IMG/VR virus record: IMGVR_UViG_3300025085_000126 | Location: 1-29,273 of that record | DNA from: a virus | Strand: one strand, 5' to 3' | Length of the DNA stretch: 29,273 nt | Shown: piece after piece, positions 1-7,637 of the stretch | How positions within the stretch are numbered: the stretch's first letter is position 1 | Layout of the letters: every line of letters begins with the position of its first letter | Notes under the pieces: generated by a model | Seen by the model: the letters and a program-made list of their open reading frames with translations, nothing else | The model's database searches: none | Told to the model about the DNA's origin: nothing | Made by a program: the position numbers and the translations under genes

Positions 1-2059
1 AACTGGTGTTTATGACTTTGTTCCTGCTGTAAACTTTTGTGGAACTGGAACATTTACATGGAAAGTTACTGATGGTTCATGTGAAAAAGAAGCAACAACA
101 ACATACAATATAAGTTGTGTTTGTGATGTACCAAAATTTGCCGTTTATCAAGGAGCTAATCAACCTTGTGGAGCAGCATCAACTGCACCTTTATATACTG
201 ATCCTTCAGGTGGATCTTATCAATGGGTGGGTGATTATTGTGATCCAGATAATGCATATACTGATGTAACACTTACAACAGAATATTCTCTTGATGGTGG
301 TACAACTTGGATAGCAGGTCTTCCAGCAGGAACAACAATACAAAAAGATGTACCTGCACCATGGAAGTTTACTTTTGATCAGCCTTCTGTCCCAGCGGGT
401 AATCAGACATTTAGATTTACACTTCAAGATGTAGATGTAACTTGTAAGAGCACATACATTTTTAATGTAACTGCAGCTTTAGATATATTAAATAGATTTG
501 AATTTCAGGTATCAAATGAAGCTGGAACAGCAACAGCTGCAGCAGCACTGTTTCCTTTCAGAGCTAATACAAATTTACCTGTATTTGGAGCTACTGGAGG
601 TACGTGGAATCCTTCAGCTCTTCCTAATTCACAAAACTGGATGGGAAATTATGTTAATCAAGGACGAAGATTAACTCAATTTACATCTCAACCAAATGGT
701 CTAGCTGGTTCAGGTTTAAGTAATAATGATGAAGCATTAAATATTACACCAAGTGGTGGAACATACCCAGGGGTTGCAAATTCAACGTTTCAATTAGTAT
801 ATGTAACTGCTGGATATCAAACTAATTCAACTCTTATTGAGACAAGAACGCCAAATATTTGGGTTAATCCTATGTCTTACCCTGCTAATGATAATATATC
901 AGTGGGTGATACCATAATTTTTGATGCTGCTACAATAAATAATGCTTTTAATTTATCAGGTGGAAATGCTGTAACAGGTAGTCTAACTTATGTAATTCAA
1001 AATGAAGATGTTGGTTATGCTCCTTTAGCTACATCAGCAATAACTTTAGCAGCTAATGCTAATTCTGGTCATGCTTGTAATGATGGTGCATTTAAAATAT
1101 ATGCTGCTATTACGAATGCTTCTGGTGCAACAGAAGTTTATTATTTACTTAGAACCTCTACTTCTAACGGTAGTCCGCAAAATCCTTTTACTAATAATCC
1201 AAATCCTATAAGAAGATATAGTTTAGACAGTGTTTCTCCTTCAATTGGATATTTAACTGGACCAGGTGGAAGAACTTGGTCAAGATCATATTCAAGTGGT
1301 ACTCAAGCTGGAGTAGGACAAGCAGGAGCACCTGCTATAATGAGTTCTTCTAATATTGATTACACATTCCGTGGTTCTGCAATGTCTAAATCTAATACAA
1401 TGTATAACTATGATGGAGGATATGTAATTCCACAAAATAATCAAGATACAGACTATAGTTCTACAGGAGCGCAAAGACTTCAAGCAGATGTTATACAACA
1501 GATAGCTGCTAATAGTATAGATGGTAATATAGTTTTTTATATTGCAGGAGATACTTGGGCCAAAACATCTGCTACAACTTTAGCAACAGGTATAATTAGT
1601 TCAGTAGATGCTAATGGAGGAGTTACTGGTATAACATTACAAAGTGGTGGCGTTGGTTATAATCAAGGATTATTTACTAGTACTGCTTCTGGTACTACTA
1701 GAGCAGAATATTTTTTAAGTGGTGGGGATAATCAATGTTCAGCTTTTGTAACTATGAGCGGTACAACAGTTAATGAAAGTATACAGTCTGTAATCTCAAT
1801 ATCTAGACCAGGTTCAGGTTATGTGGTTGGACAACCTTTTGCTTTTGATCCAGATCTTACATGGGTTGCACACTCTCATGGTGATGCAGCAACTCTTAGA
1901 ATATTTAAAGAAGACCCAAATAATACACTAGATCAAATAGAAGTATTTAATGGCCCTCCTTTTAATAACACTGGTACAGCAACTGGTACAGCATTTAAAG
2001 CAGGTGACGGAACATCAGTGCAAGTAAATATATTTACGGGTGTAGTAACAATTTTATAA
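1..2059 (+). CDS. Large phage surface/tail-associated protein, Ig-like/beta-rich, 5'-partial
   Basis: The frame is open from position 2 to the TAA at 2057-2059, so the gene begins upstream of the window and only its C-terminal ~685 residues are seen; the GTG at 227 is internal. The first ~160 residues look like repeated beta-sandwich (Ig/PKD-like) units with spaced cysteines, for example FTWKVTDGSC and FRFTLQDVDVTC. The rest is rich in G, T, S and N. Near the end two similar units occur, one ending GGVGYNQG and one ending GSGYVVGQ, a pattern common in phage tail and fibre proteins. No enzymatic motif is visible. Its opposite orientation to the replication genes suits the late virion module. 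A role in tail, appendage or host binding is inference; the exact virion part cannot be named. Confidence 0.8.
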   Translation, partial: TGVYDFVPAVNFCGTGTFTWKVTDGSCEKEATTTYNISCVCDVPKFAVYQGANQPCGAASTAPLYTDPSGGSYQWVGDYCDPDNAYTDVTLTTEYSLDGGTTWIAGLPAGTTIQKDVPAPWKFTFDQPSVPAGNQTFRFTLQDVDVTCKSTYIFNVTAALDILNRFEFQVSNEAGTATAAAALFPFRANTNLPVFGATGGTWNPSALPNSQNWMGNYVNQGRRLTQFTSQPNGLAGSGLSNNDEALNITPSGGTYPGVANSTFQLVYVTAGYQTNSTLIETRTPNIWVNPMSYPANDNISVGDTIIFDAATINNAFNLSGGNAVTGSLTYVIQNEDVGYAPLATSAITLAANANSGHACNDGAFKIYAAITNASGATEVYYLLRTSTSNGSPQNPFTNNPNPIRRYSLDSVSPSIGYLTGPGGRTWSRSYSSGTQAGVGQAGAPAIMSSSNIDYTFRGSAMSKSNTMYNYDGGYVIPQNNQDTDYSSTGAQRLQADVIQQIAANSIDGNIVFYIAGDTWAKTSATTLATGIISSVDANGGVTGITLQSGGVGYNQGLFTSTASGTTRAEYFLSGGDNQCSAFVTMSGTTVNESIQSVISISRPGSGYVVGQPFAFDPDLTWVAHSHGDAATLRIFKEDPNNTLDQIEVFNGPPFNNTGTATGTAFKAGDGTSVQVNIFTGVVTIL

Positions 2060-2238
2060 TGAGTAAAGTAAAAACAAATAGTGCAAGTAACCCTATGAGT
2101 CCACACAGTCCTAAAGTAAGGACTGGTGGCTCAGTAGTTGCTAATAAAAGTACAGGTAAAGGTGGCTTTAAAGTTGCTCAAGATTCAACTGTATTGGGTA
2201 CAATGAATGGTATAATGAAAGATCAGTATAACAAGTAA
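2059..2238 (+). CDS. Small Ser/Gly/Lys-rich protein, translationally coupled
   Basis: A 59-residue ORF whose ATG (2059-2061) shares its A with the TAA stop of the upstream structural gene (TAATG), which suggests coupled translation. The protein starts MSKVKTNSASNP and is polar, rich in S, K, G and N, with no membrane segment or enzyme motif. Its position directly after a virion protein suggests a small structural or assembly role, but the family is not recognised. Its stop lies one base from the stop of the convergent minus-strand gene, so no room exists for a conventional terminator. Confidence 0.65.
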   Translation: MSKVKTNSASNPMSPHSPKVRTGGSVVANKSTGKGGFKVAQDSTVLGTMNGIMKDQYNK

Positions 2239-2239
2239 G

Positions 2240-2551
2240 TTACTTTAGATCTTCTAACTCTTTTTGTAAACATGCAAGTGCACGCCAAGCAACTTTTGCT
2301 GTATGACGTATTCCGTCATCATCAATTGTTCCTGCATCTATAAGGTGCCTAGCTAATGCATCAAAATCATCATTAGATTTATTACGATCCCAATGTAATG
2401 GTTTATCAGGATGATGTTGTTTGTTTCCTTGTAAGGAGACTCTTGCTATTTCCATAATAGCATCCGGGAAGTATTTAAGAACACCAGTAAATACTGGAGT
2501 TTCTTTTCTTTTTTCAGCTTTATCCATAAATAGCCATTCTTTTTTTATCAT
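2240..2551 (-). CDS. dATP/dGTP pyrophosphohydrolase-like protein (DUF5664 / dGTP_diPhyd_N type)
   Basis: A 103-residue protein with the signature of the phage family annotated as dATP/dGTP diphosphohydrolase N-terminal domain: FTGVLKYFPDA at residues ~21-31, then GNKQHHPDKPLHWDR, DALARHL and a C-terminal RHTAKVAWRALACLQ. The family is small and helical, usually found in phages, and related members hydrolyse dATP/dGTP to monophosphates. Assignment is from motif memory, not a search. The gene is last in its transcription unit, ATGA-overlapping the gene before it, and converges on the plus-strand genes. A second nucleotide pyrophosphohydrolase (MazG type) lies in the same block, which suggests pool control or hydrolysis of modified dNTPs. 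The first ATG is used; a second ATG at codon 9 is possible. Confidence 0.72.
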   Translation of the reverse strand: MIKKEWLFMDKAEKRKETPVFTGVLKYFPDAIMEIARVSLQGNKQHHPDKPLHWDRNKSNDDFDALARHLIDAGTIDDDGIRHTAKVAWRALACLQKELEDLK

Positions 2552-2754
2552 TTCTTTTTCTTTTTTCTCCTTTCAGCCATAACATCTTCAATCTTTCTAA
2601 CTTCATATGCTCCACATGGACCATTTGCAGCACGAGATGTTGCTTTCCTATTGGTTCTTTGCCAACTGTAAATTTGACTATCTTCACTACATGGTATAAA
2701 GTTTATACCTGCTTTATTATATCTTTCTTGTTCTCTTTTTTCTTTCTTTGTCAT
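2548..2754 (-). CDS. Small basic hypothetical protein
   Basis: A 68-residue, strongly basic protein: N-terminus MTKKEKREQERYNKAG and C-terminus AERRKKKKK. Two cysteines lie in FIPCSED and NGPCGAY. No domain is recognised; the charge suggests nucleic-acid or acidic-partner binding, but that is a guess. It overlaps the genes on both sides by four bases, the typical ATGA stop/start arrangement, so it is part of a coupled string with the membrane gene upstream and the dNTP pyrophosphohydrolase-like gene downstream. Confidence 0.6.
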   Translation of the reverse strand: MTKKEKREQERYNKAGINFIPCSEDSQIYSWQRTNRKATSRAANGPCGAYEVRKIEDVMAERRKKKKK

Positions 2755-2942
2755 TTGTCTTTATTTTTACGATAATCAATTATGAATCCTACAGCTACTA
2801 GTATGTTTAAACCTAAGCTGGCAATAACCTCATGAATATCTTTATATGTATTTATACTTAGATGTACATGTCCAATTACCCAAAATGGAATTGCCATTTG
2901 CTGACTATACCATATTAATGCAAACTCCAGAAATTTTTTCAT
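2751..2942 (-). CDS. Small membrane protein, two hydrophobic segments
   Basis: A 63-residue protein with hydrophobic stretches at ~6-29 (ALIWYSQQMAIPFWVIGHVH region) and ~40-56 (ASLGLNILVAVGFIIDY), ending in a basic tail YRKNKDK. It is probably an inner-membrane hairpin; no family is recognised. Its leader on the minus strand contains the nested inverted repeat at 2973-3034, so its expression may be controlled by RNA structure. It is ATGA-coupled to the basic protein downstream. Confidence 0.6.
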   Translation of the reverse strand: MKKFLEFALIWYSQQMAIPFWVIGHVHLSINTYKDIHEVIASLGLNILVAVGFIIDYRKNKDK

Positions 2943-2972
2943 AACTAATTTTTGGTTTTTATATTTTGTAAA

Positions 2973-3034
2973 TTAGGTGTAGGGGCCTACATGTAAAACA
3001 TGCAGTTGGTTTAGCCCCATTATTATTCACCTAA
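2973..3034 (-). promoter_or_regulatory. Nested RNA hairpin in the leader of the small membrane gene
   Basis: Three nested complementary pairs lie in 62 bases: TTAGGTG (2973-2979) with CACCTAA (3028-3034), GGGGC (2982-2986) with GCCCC (3014-3018), and CATGT (2990-2994) with ACATG (2998-3002) around a 3-base loop. On the minus strand this folds as one long stem with asymmetric internal loops. The outer arm overlaps the end of the 27-residue ORF above it. No U-run follows, so it does not look like an intrinsic terminator; a cis-regulatory element or processed RNA is more likely. It matches no riboswitch class known to me. Confidence 0.5.
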
Positions 3035-3106
3035 CTTCCTACCTTTTAGGATCCATATTATATATATTATTATAATTAAAAAAAGTATTCTTAATCCTGG
3101 GCTCAT
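3023..3106 (-). CDS. 27-residue single-pass membrane microprotein
   Basis: An ATG at 3106-3104 overlaps the TGA stop (3105-3103) of the DUF932-like gene as ATGA, the same coupling used elsewhere in this genome. The peptide begins MSPGLRILFLIIIIYIIWIL and ends with a basic KGRKLGE tail, giving one clean membrane segment with a cytoplasmic positive end. Its stop codon is next to the outer arm of the hairpin at 2973-3034. It is short enough to be chance, but the coupling and composition support expression. Confidence 0.45.
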   Translation of the reverse strand: MSPGLRILFLIIIIYIIWILKGRKLGE

Positions 3107-3984
3107 ATTCTACCCATGTACATTTCTTGAACTAATACTTTTTCTGTTATATCTATATCAATTGGAACTTCAACAATATCTTCCATAACTATGTCTATGT
3201 CATTAACATTAGTATTGACTTCTAGATTAGCATATAAGTTATTGTTTATTACTTCAGCAGTTACAAAATCATGAAAGTCTTTTTGATCTGATAACCAATC
3301 TCTTGGATGTGCTTTCTTTAATGCATGCGTTACATGATTATAAAAAGCCCATGCACTGTTATTACTCTGACCATAATCAAAAGATGGTTTATCCATTTCT
3401 TTCTTTATCATAGATACTTGTTGTGTGTCTATTATATCTTCATCAATAAATAATCTTCCTACTAACTCTGACTGCTGTTTACAGCTAAGTTTAACAGACT
3501 TTAGATATTCTTTATCATTTATTAATCTTTTATAATATACTTCAGCATTCTTGATTTGATCCGTCATATGTAACTTAGTATCCATATTAGCTGTTCCGGT
3601 ATGCTTTCTAGTGTAATTCATCATATCACCAGCAACCATTCCGTTTGAACATACTTTAACATAAGCTCCTATAGCACACTGAAACCTTGTACTTTTATCA
3701 TAAGAGTTTGTCCAAGAGAACATCATACCTAGTTCTTCTTCTTCCATTATACTGCTATCAACAGGATTTAGAGGCTTTAAATGATAGATACCTTGTGCTA
3801 CATTAGCATTCATATTAGATCTATAGACCTCTTTTATTATAGTGAATCCACTTGCATTAAGTAGACTCATAGTGTTGTCTATCACTTCTTTGTGTGATAT
3901 GACTGTGTAAGATTTACCATGGTTAGGTAAAGGTTGACTTTTTAGAAATGCTTTAGTCACTTCTGTTGGTTTTTTATATCCCAT
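3103..3984 (-). CDS. DUF932-like phage/plasmid protein
   Basis: A 293-residue protein resembling the DUF932 (phage/plasmid-like, TIGR03299-type) family: a central FSWTNSYDKSTRFQCAIGAY is followed by VKVCSNGMVAGD, and later NNSAWAFYNHVTHALK, matching the family's order of an 'S-x-D' strand, a cysteine-containing 'CxNG' turn and a C-terminal 'SAWalyNa.T' helix. Molecular function is unsettled; members are common in phages and plasmids near replication genes. It has its own likely promoter at 4005-4035 and opens a short unit with small membrane genes. It starts at ATG 3984 after an AATT leader with no Shine-Dalgarno box. The family call is moderate and made by eye. Confidence 0.65.
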   Translation of the reverse strand: MGYKKPTEVTKAFLKSQPLPNHGKSYTVISHKEVIDNTMSLLNASGFTIIKEVYRSNMNANVAQGIYHLKPLNPVDSSIMEEEELGMMFSWTNSYDKSTRFQCAIGAYVKVCSNGMVAGDMMNYTRKHTGTANMDTKLHMTDQIKNAEVYYKRLINDKEYLKSVKLSCKQQSELVGRLFIDEDIIDTQQVSMIKKEMDKPSFDYGQSNNSAWAFYNHVTHALKKAHPRDWLSDQKDFHDFVTAEVINNNLYANLEVNTNVNDIDIVMEDIVEVPIDIDITEKVLVQEMYMGRI

Positions 3985-4004
3985 AATTATAAACTTATTA
4001 AGTG

Positions 4005-4035
4005 TAAATATAATAAATTAATCTGACTCAGCAAA
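4005..4035 (-). promoter_or_regulatory. Bacteroidota-type promoter for the DUF932-like gene
   Basis: On the minus strand a TTTG (4035-4032) is followed after 19 bases by TATATTTA (4012-4005), close to the Bacteroidota -33 TTTG / -7 TAnnTTTG consensus (one mismatch in the last base). It lies in the short gap between the radical SAM stop and the ATG at 3984. Confidence 0.4.
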
Positions 4036-4878
4036 TTAAAATATATATCTTATTGTGTTTAAAGGAAAATACTTCTTGTATATATCCTTGAATTCATTGA
4101 TTAGCCTGCCTTTATGTTCTAAAGGATACCTCATAACGCCTGATTGATTTTTAACTTCATAAGAACGCCTCATTAGTTCCTGGGCTTCTGGTGATGCTTT
4201 AATCATTTGGTTCTTATGATTGGTTAAAGCTATAACCTCACATTTATTTATACCTGCTAGTTCTTTTACCTGTTTAAAAAGCTTATTATATTCTTCTTTC
4301 CAACCGGGATAAAAGACTAAAGGGCTATAATTAAGATGAACTTGCCAACCTAAATCTTTGAGACGGTTAACATCAGCTATACGGCTTTCTATCTTTTGCA
4401 TCTTAGGTTCTAATATATTAGAATACTTCTGAGGCATAAGACTAACACGTACTCTTGGAGGCTTGTTAAAATTACTAACGTCTAACGTTAATAGTCCTGG
4501 ATACTTTGTAGCCATTGTTGTATTAAGATTTTTATGTTTATCATACATAAGCAAGTAATCATATAAAGAAATTCCTGCTTTCTTTACATGTTTTTGCATA
4601 AGTACTAAATCTGTATTACAAGCAATGTCTACCATTGTGTATATAGGGTCTTGTTGATCAGGTACCTTATAGTAACTTTTTTCCCAATCAACAACAGACT
4701 TAAATATTTGGTCAACGTTTCTATTTACAAAAACTCTTTTACCATTATACCTAGACATATAACAATAGGTATCTACACAGCCACCAAAACAACCATATAT
4801 GAGGTTTGGGGCTATGCAGTTAGCACTATTATTATTTGGTTTAGTTACAAGAGTTGTTGTTTTCTGTACCTTAATCAT
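4036..4878 (-). CDS. Spore-photoproduct-lyase-like radical SAM protein
   Basis: A 280-residue protein with two hallmarks of the SPL family. One is a cysteine cluster after an NLIYG turn (C30, C34, C39: GCFGGCVDTYCYMSR). The other is a central-to-C-terminal segment, SRIADVNRLKDLGW then VHLNYSPLVFYPGW (~165-193), that matches the SPL order 'sRIea..kl.eaGy...hfdPii.yegW'. SPL enzymes use S-adenosylmethionine and a 4Fe-4S cluster to reverse UV-induced thymine dimers of spore DNA. Here the cysteine spacing is CX3CX4C rather than the usual CX3CX2C, so cluster binding or chemistry may differ. It overlaps MazG by 8 bases and follows PolB, which suggests DNA repair or base modification during phage replication. 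Confidence 0.7.
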   Translation of the reverse strand: MIKVQKTTTLVTKPNNNSANCIAPNLIYGCFGGCVDTYCYMSRYNGKRVFVNRNVDQIFKSVVDWEKSYYKVPDQQDPIYTMVDIACNTDLVLMQKHVKKAGISLYDYLLMYDKHKNLNTTMATKYPGLLTLDVSNFNKPPRVRVSLMPQKYSNILEPKMQKIESRIADVNRLKDLGWQVHLNYSPLVFYPGWKEEYNKLFKQVKELAGINKCEVIALTNHKNQMIKASPEAQELMRRSYEVKNQSGVMRYPLEHKGRLINEFKDIYKKYFPLNTIRYIF

Positions 4879-5230
4879 TTCTTATGTAAGCTGACTCAGT
4901 GCCAGATATAATATCTATATCTTTTACTTCAATATCTTTTACAAATTGACCGTTAACCATCTTTCCGGTACGTTTAGAGATTACATCATAAGCTGACTTG
5001 AGGCAGTATTCTAAAGATACATTCTGCATCTTAGCCTGAATAATCAAGGTGACCATAATATCACCCATAGCATCAACAATCTCTTCACGGTCATCAGCAT
5101 TGATAGCCGTGCAGAGTTCAGTTGTTTCTTCTAATGTTTTCAACGCTTGGGCCATTGGTGTGGCTTTGTCAAAAATACCTTTTTCTTCTGCCCAGCTTTC
5201 TACTGCACATTCTAGTTCAAAATAATCCAT
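4871..5230 (-). CDS. MazG-like nucleotide pyrophosphohydrolase
   Basis: A 119-residue all-alpha NTP-pyrophosphatase. The metal-binding motif EExxE is seen at 34-38 (LEETTEL) and ExxD at 50-53 with a further Asp at 57 (EEIVDAMGDIM). The length fits single-domain phage MazG proteins. These hydrolyse (d)NTPs to monophosphates and pyrophosphate; in phages they may clean non-canonical nucleotides or adjust host nucleotide signalling. It lies four bases downstream of PolB and overlaps the radical SAM gene, so it is in the polymerase transcription unit. Confidence 0.85.
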   Translation of the reverse strand: MDYFELECAVESWAEEKGIFDKATPMAQALKTLEETTELCTAINADDREEIVDAMGDIMVTLIIQAKMQNVSLEYCLKSAYDVISKRTGKMVNGQFVKDIEVKDIDIISGTESAYIRND

Positions 5231-5234
5231 ATGT

Positions 5235-7226
5235 TTAAAATAATTTTAATTGATTAGATGACACCGTTAATATACTATTTATCTCAGACTCAATTGCTTG
5301 TAGATAATAAAGCTTATTGATATTATAGTTTTCCCATTTAGGTTCTACTTGCATATCATTAAATAAACTTTGTAACCACTTACCAGCCTCTAGTTGTATT
5401 TCACGATCATCATTTTTGTTAACTTTTACGATCTTTACTCCATCTTTAGATATAAAATACCTATTGATTTTTTGTAATTTATCTTCAGTGTACTTGCCAT
5501 CTTTAACATATCTTGCTACTTGTTGCCAATTACCCTTTGATTTACCACCTATACAATAATCTAGAATGTTTTTATTTTGTTCTAGATAGTCTTCAGGTAA
5601 TATGTTTTTTACGAAGAAAGCATATATAGCTTTTGGTATAACTAACTTAGACTTGTTTTTATGTAACTGTAGGTTATGAAAATCAAATCTACCTTTCAGC
5701 TTAACAGGAGCATAGCTAAACTTATCATTCTTGACATTAAATAAATAATGTGGTAATGATTGTTTTACTTCTCTAAACTTTGTTATGTCAACATCAATAA
5801 AGTTGTTTACACCTATATAGTTATTTACATCTGAAAGTATTAATTTTTGATATTCATCATGTTCTAAGTTTAAACTAGTTTTCTCCTCCCACTCTTTACA
5901 TATCTGCATATATAAATCATAGTGCTCTCTTGGTATAATAGTTTCTACACCATCCGTGTTCTGTAATAAAGCAACAGCACCCGGTATACGCTCCATGATT
6001 TGTTCATACAACATCATCAACGTTAGCTGACCATTAATTGTAATTCTCATACACAATTCTGGATCATAAAAGAAGCTATTTACATCATTGCTAAGACCAA
6101 ATGTAGAATTAAGTATAATCTTATATACATAATTCATTGGATTGCTCTTAGGAATCTTCTTACGCTCTTCAAAGAACCACTCATACTGATCACAAAACTG
6201 GTCAACTGGAAAATGTTCAGGAGACCATTTATTTTTGATTGCTAAGTTTGGGTAAAAAGATGTTACATCTGAACTCATAATTAACATATCATCATCACTT
6301 TCATAAACACCTTTGTTAGCAGCACCATGTGCACCACCTAAACCAAAATGTGTCTTTACAGATTTATAGTTTATATGATATTTGAAACTACCTTTCAGGT
6401 TAGAAGCATCTATCTCTAAAGTTTTAAACCTATCATGTAGTGTTTTAAACTCTTGAGATGTAAATGAAATGTATGGTAATAAAATATCAGATACTTTAAT
6501 ATTAGATCTATGAGTCCTCATTTGTTTGAGATCTCTTTTTGGTATATTAAGCTTTTCTGATAAATAATAACCAAATAGTTCTTTACTAATTCTTGGTTCA
6601 GAGGCGCTATATAGATTTATATTATATGTATCTGTTAGTTCTTTACGTAGTTTAATCTGTGACTTTGACCTATTAAATATTTCTTTGGTTGACTGTACAT
6701 CATTAACATTATATTCAATGATAGTGTTAATCTCCTCAAGAGTTTTAATTTCAGCTGTATGATCTATAGGCATTTCTAATATATTTTGCCAGTCCATACT
6801 ATATTGTATCCACTTAAGACTAGAACGTTTAGCCGGGTTATCCCAATGGTGTAACTTAAATAGATCTATCTGACCTATTTTCATCTTCCATATGGGGTAA
6901 TCCATAAACTCTTTGTTATTAGACTTATTAATACAGTACTGTGCGTACTTATAAATTATATTAGCTATCTCACATCCTTTAAGATTGTCCCATAAATAGT
7001 AATTATCTATTATATATTGAGTGATCTGGCCATCAAATGCTAAACCATTGTATGATATATGCCACTCTTTATTATCTACATTATCTTTTAAGAAACTTAT
7101 AAAATCATCAAAATCATTACGCAGGTCATGAACAACAAATGTTTTACTCTCATTTGTTTTATAATGCTCAAATACCCCGGTGAAACAATTAGATAAAGTT
7201 TCATAGTCCATTACCCAGTGTTTCAT
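5235..7226 (-). CDS. Family B DNA polymerase
   Basis: A 663-residue replicative polymerase. The N-terminal 3'-5' exonuclease has ExoI D7-x-E9 (MDYETL), ExoII N60...D65 (YNGLAFDG) and ExoIII Y172xxxD176 (YNVND). A GLGGAHG motif (295-301) precedes the palm. Motif A is DVTSFYP (320-326), motif B KIILNSTFG (369-377) and motif C QNTDG (422-426). The A-to-B distance is only ~45 residues, so there is no TPR1-type insertion and protein-primed synthesis is unlikely. In motif C the usual DTD is NTD, so the first aspartate is missing while the catalytic second one (D425) is kept. The compact size resembles PolB of crAss-like phages. It starts at ATG 7226 and is followed closely by mazG-like and radical SAM genes. 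Confidence 0.92.
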   Translation of the reverse strand: MKHWVMDYETLSNCFTGVFEHYKTNESKTFVVHDLRNDFDDFISFLKDNVDNKEWHISYNGLAFDGQITQYIIDNYYLWDNLKGCEIANIIYKYAQYCINKSNNKEFMDYPIWKMKIGQIDLFKLHHWDNPAKRSSLKWIQYSMDWQNILEMPIDHTAEIKTLEEINTIIEYNVNDVQSTKEIFNRSKSQIKLRKELTDTYNINLYSASEPRISKELFGYYLSEKLNIPKRDLKQMRTHRSNIKVSDILLPYISFTSQEFKTLHDRFKTLEIDASNLKGSFKYHINYKSVKTHFGLGGAHGAANKGVYESDDDMLIMSSDVTSFYPNLAIKNKWSPEHFPVDQFCDQYEWFFEERKKIPKSNPMNYVYKIILNSTFGLSNDVNSFFYDPELCMRITINGQLTLMMLYEQIMERIPGAVALLQNTDGVETIIPREHYDLYMQICKEWEEKTSLNLEHDEYQKLILSDVNNYIGVNNFIDVDITKFREVKQSLPHYLFNVKNDKFSYAPVKLKGRFDFHNLQLHKNKSKLVIPKAIYAFFVKNILPEDYLEQNKNILDYCIGGKSKGNWQQVARYVKDGKYTEDKLQKINRYFISKDGVKIVKVNKNDDREIQLEAGKWLQSLFNDMQVEPKWENYNINKLYYLQAIESEINSILTVSSNQLKLF

Positions 7227-7238
7227 TTTTTATGTTTT

Positions 7239-7562
7239 TTAAGAGCTAGAGTCATTATTCTCTTTCTCATTTGAATTAGTGTTTCCATCATTATAATTTT
7301 TAAGTGCCACTACTTTAGCTTCTAGTATTAGATCCATAATACTATCATAGATACTTTCTACCGCTTCTGGTGATCCATCACGCTCTAACTTTTTATCTAT
7401 TTCTCTCTCATATAAGTCAACTGTTTTGATTACATGCTTAATCTTTTGTTTAACTTTTTGAGTATGTATATACTGTAACCCGTGTGCTATCTCACCCATG
7501 CACTTAGTCATAGCAAACAGGATGTTAACATCCATTATTTCTTCTGCTTTTAATTGTTTCAT
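7239..7562 (-). CDS. Hypothetical helical protein upstream of PolB
   Basis: A 107-residue protein, mostly charged helix with a polar, disordered Asn/Ser/Glu-rich tail ending ENNDSSS. No family is recognised. It is the first gene after the terminator at 7582-7607 and lies 12 bases before the polymerase gene, so it is likely co-expressed with PolB; an accessory role is possible but unsupported. It starts at ATG 7562 with the usual AATT leader. Confidence 0.65.
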   Translation of the reverse strand: MKQLKAEEIMDVNILFAMTKCMGEIAHGLQYIHTQKVKQKIKHVIKTVDLYEREIDKKLERDGSPEAVESIYDSIMDLILEAKVVALKNYNDGNTNSNEKENNDSSS

Positions 7563-7581
7563 AATTTAATTTATTAGAGCC

Positions 7582-7607
7582 AAAAAAAGCCCAAATCAAT
7601 GAGCTTT
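7582..7607 (-). terminator. Rho-independent terminator (may work on both strands)
   Basis: An 8-bp stem, AAAGCTCA (7607-7600) with TGGGCTTT (7593-7586, one G-U pair), with a 6-base loop, is followed on the minus strand by a run of seven T (7588-7582). It closes the long unit that ends with the gene at 7638. On the plus strand it is also followed by a T-rich CTTTTT. Confidence 0.75.
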
Positions 7608-7637
7608 CTTTTTAAAAATCAATAAAGTGTTAGACCT

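Noticed and set aside
206-427. Minus-strand ORFs inside the surface protein gene (also 1292-1498)
   Set aside because: Cys/Ile-rich antisense shadows of a strongly coding plus-strand frame.
2240-2551. Diaminopurine (Z) genome system
   Set aside because: Only a pyrophosphohydrolase-like gene is present; no PurZ- or DatZ-like gene in the window.
5235-7226. Protein-primed (phi29-like) PolB
   Set aside because: The motif A to motif B distance is only about 45 residues, leaving no room for the TPR1 insertion, and no terminal-protein gene is visible.
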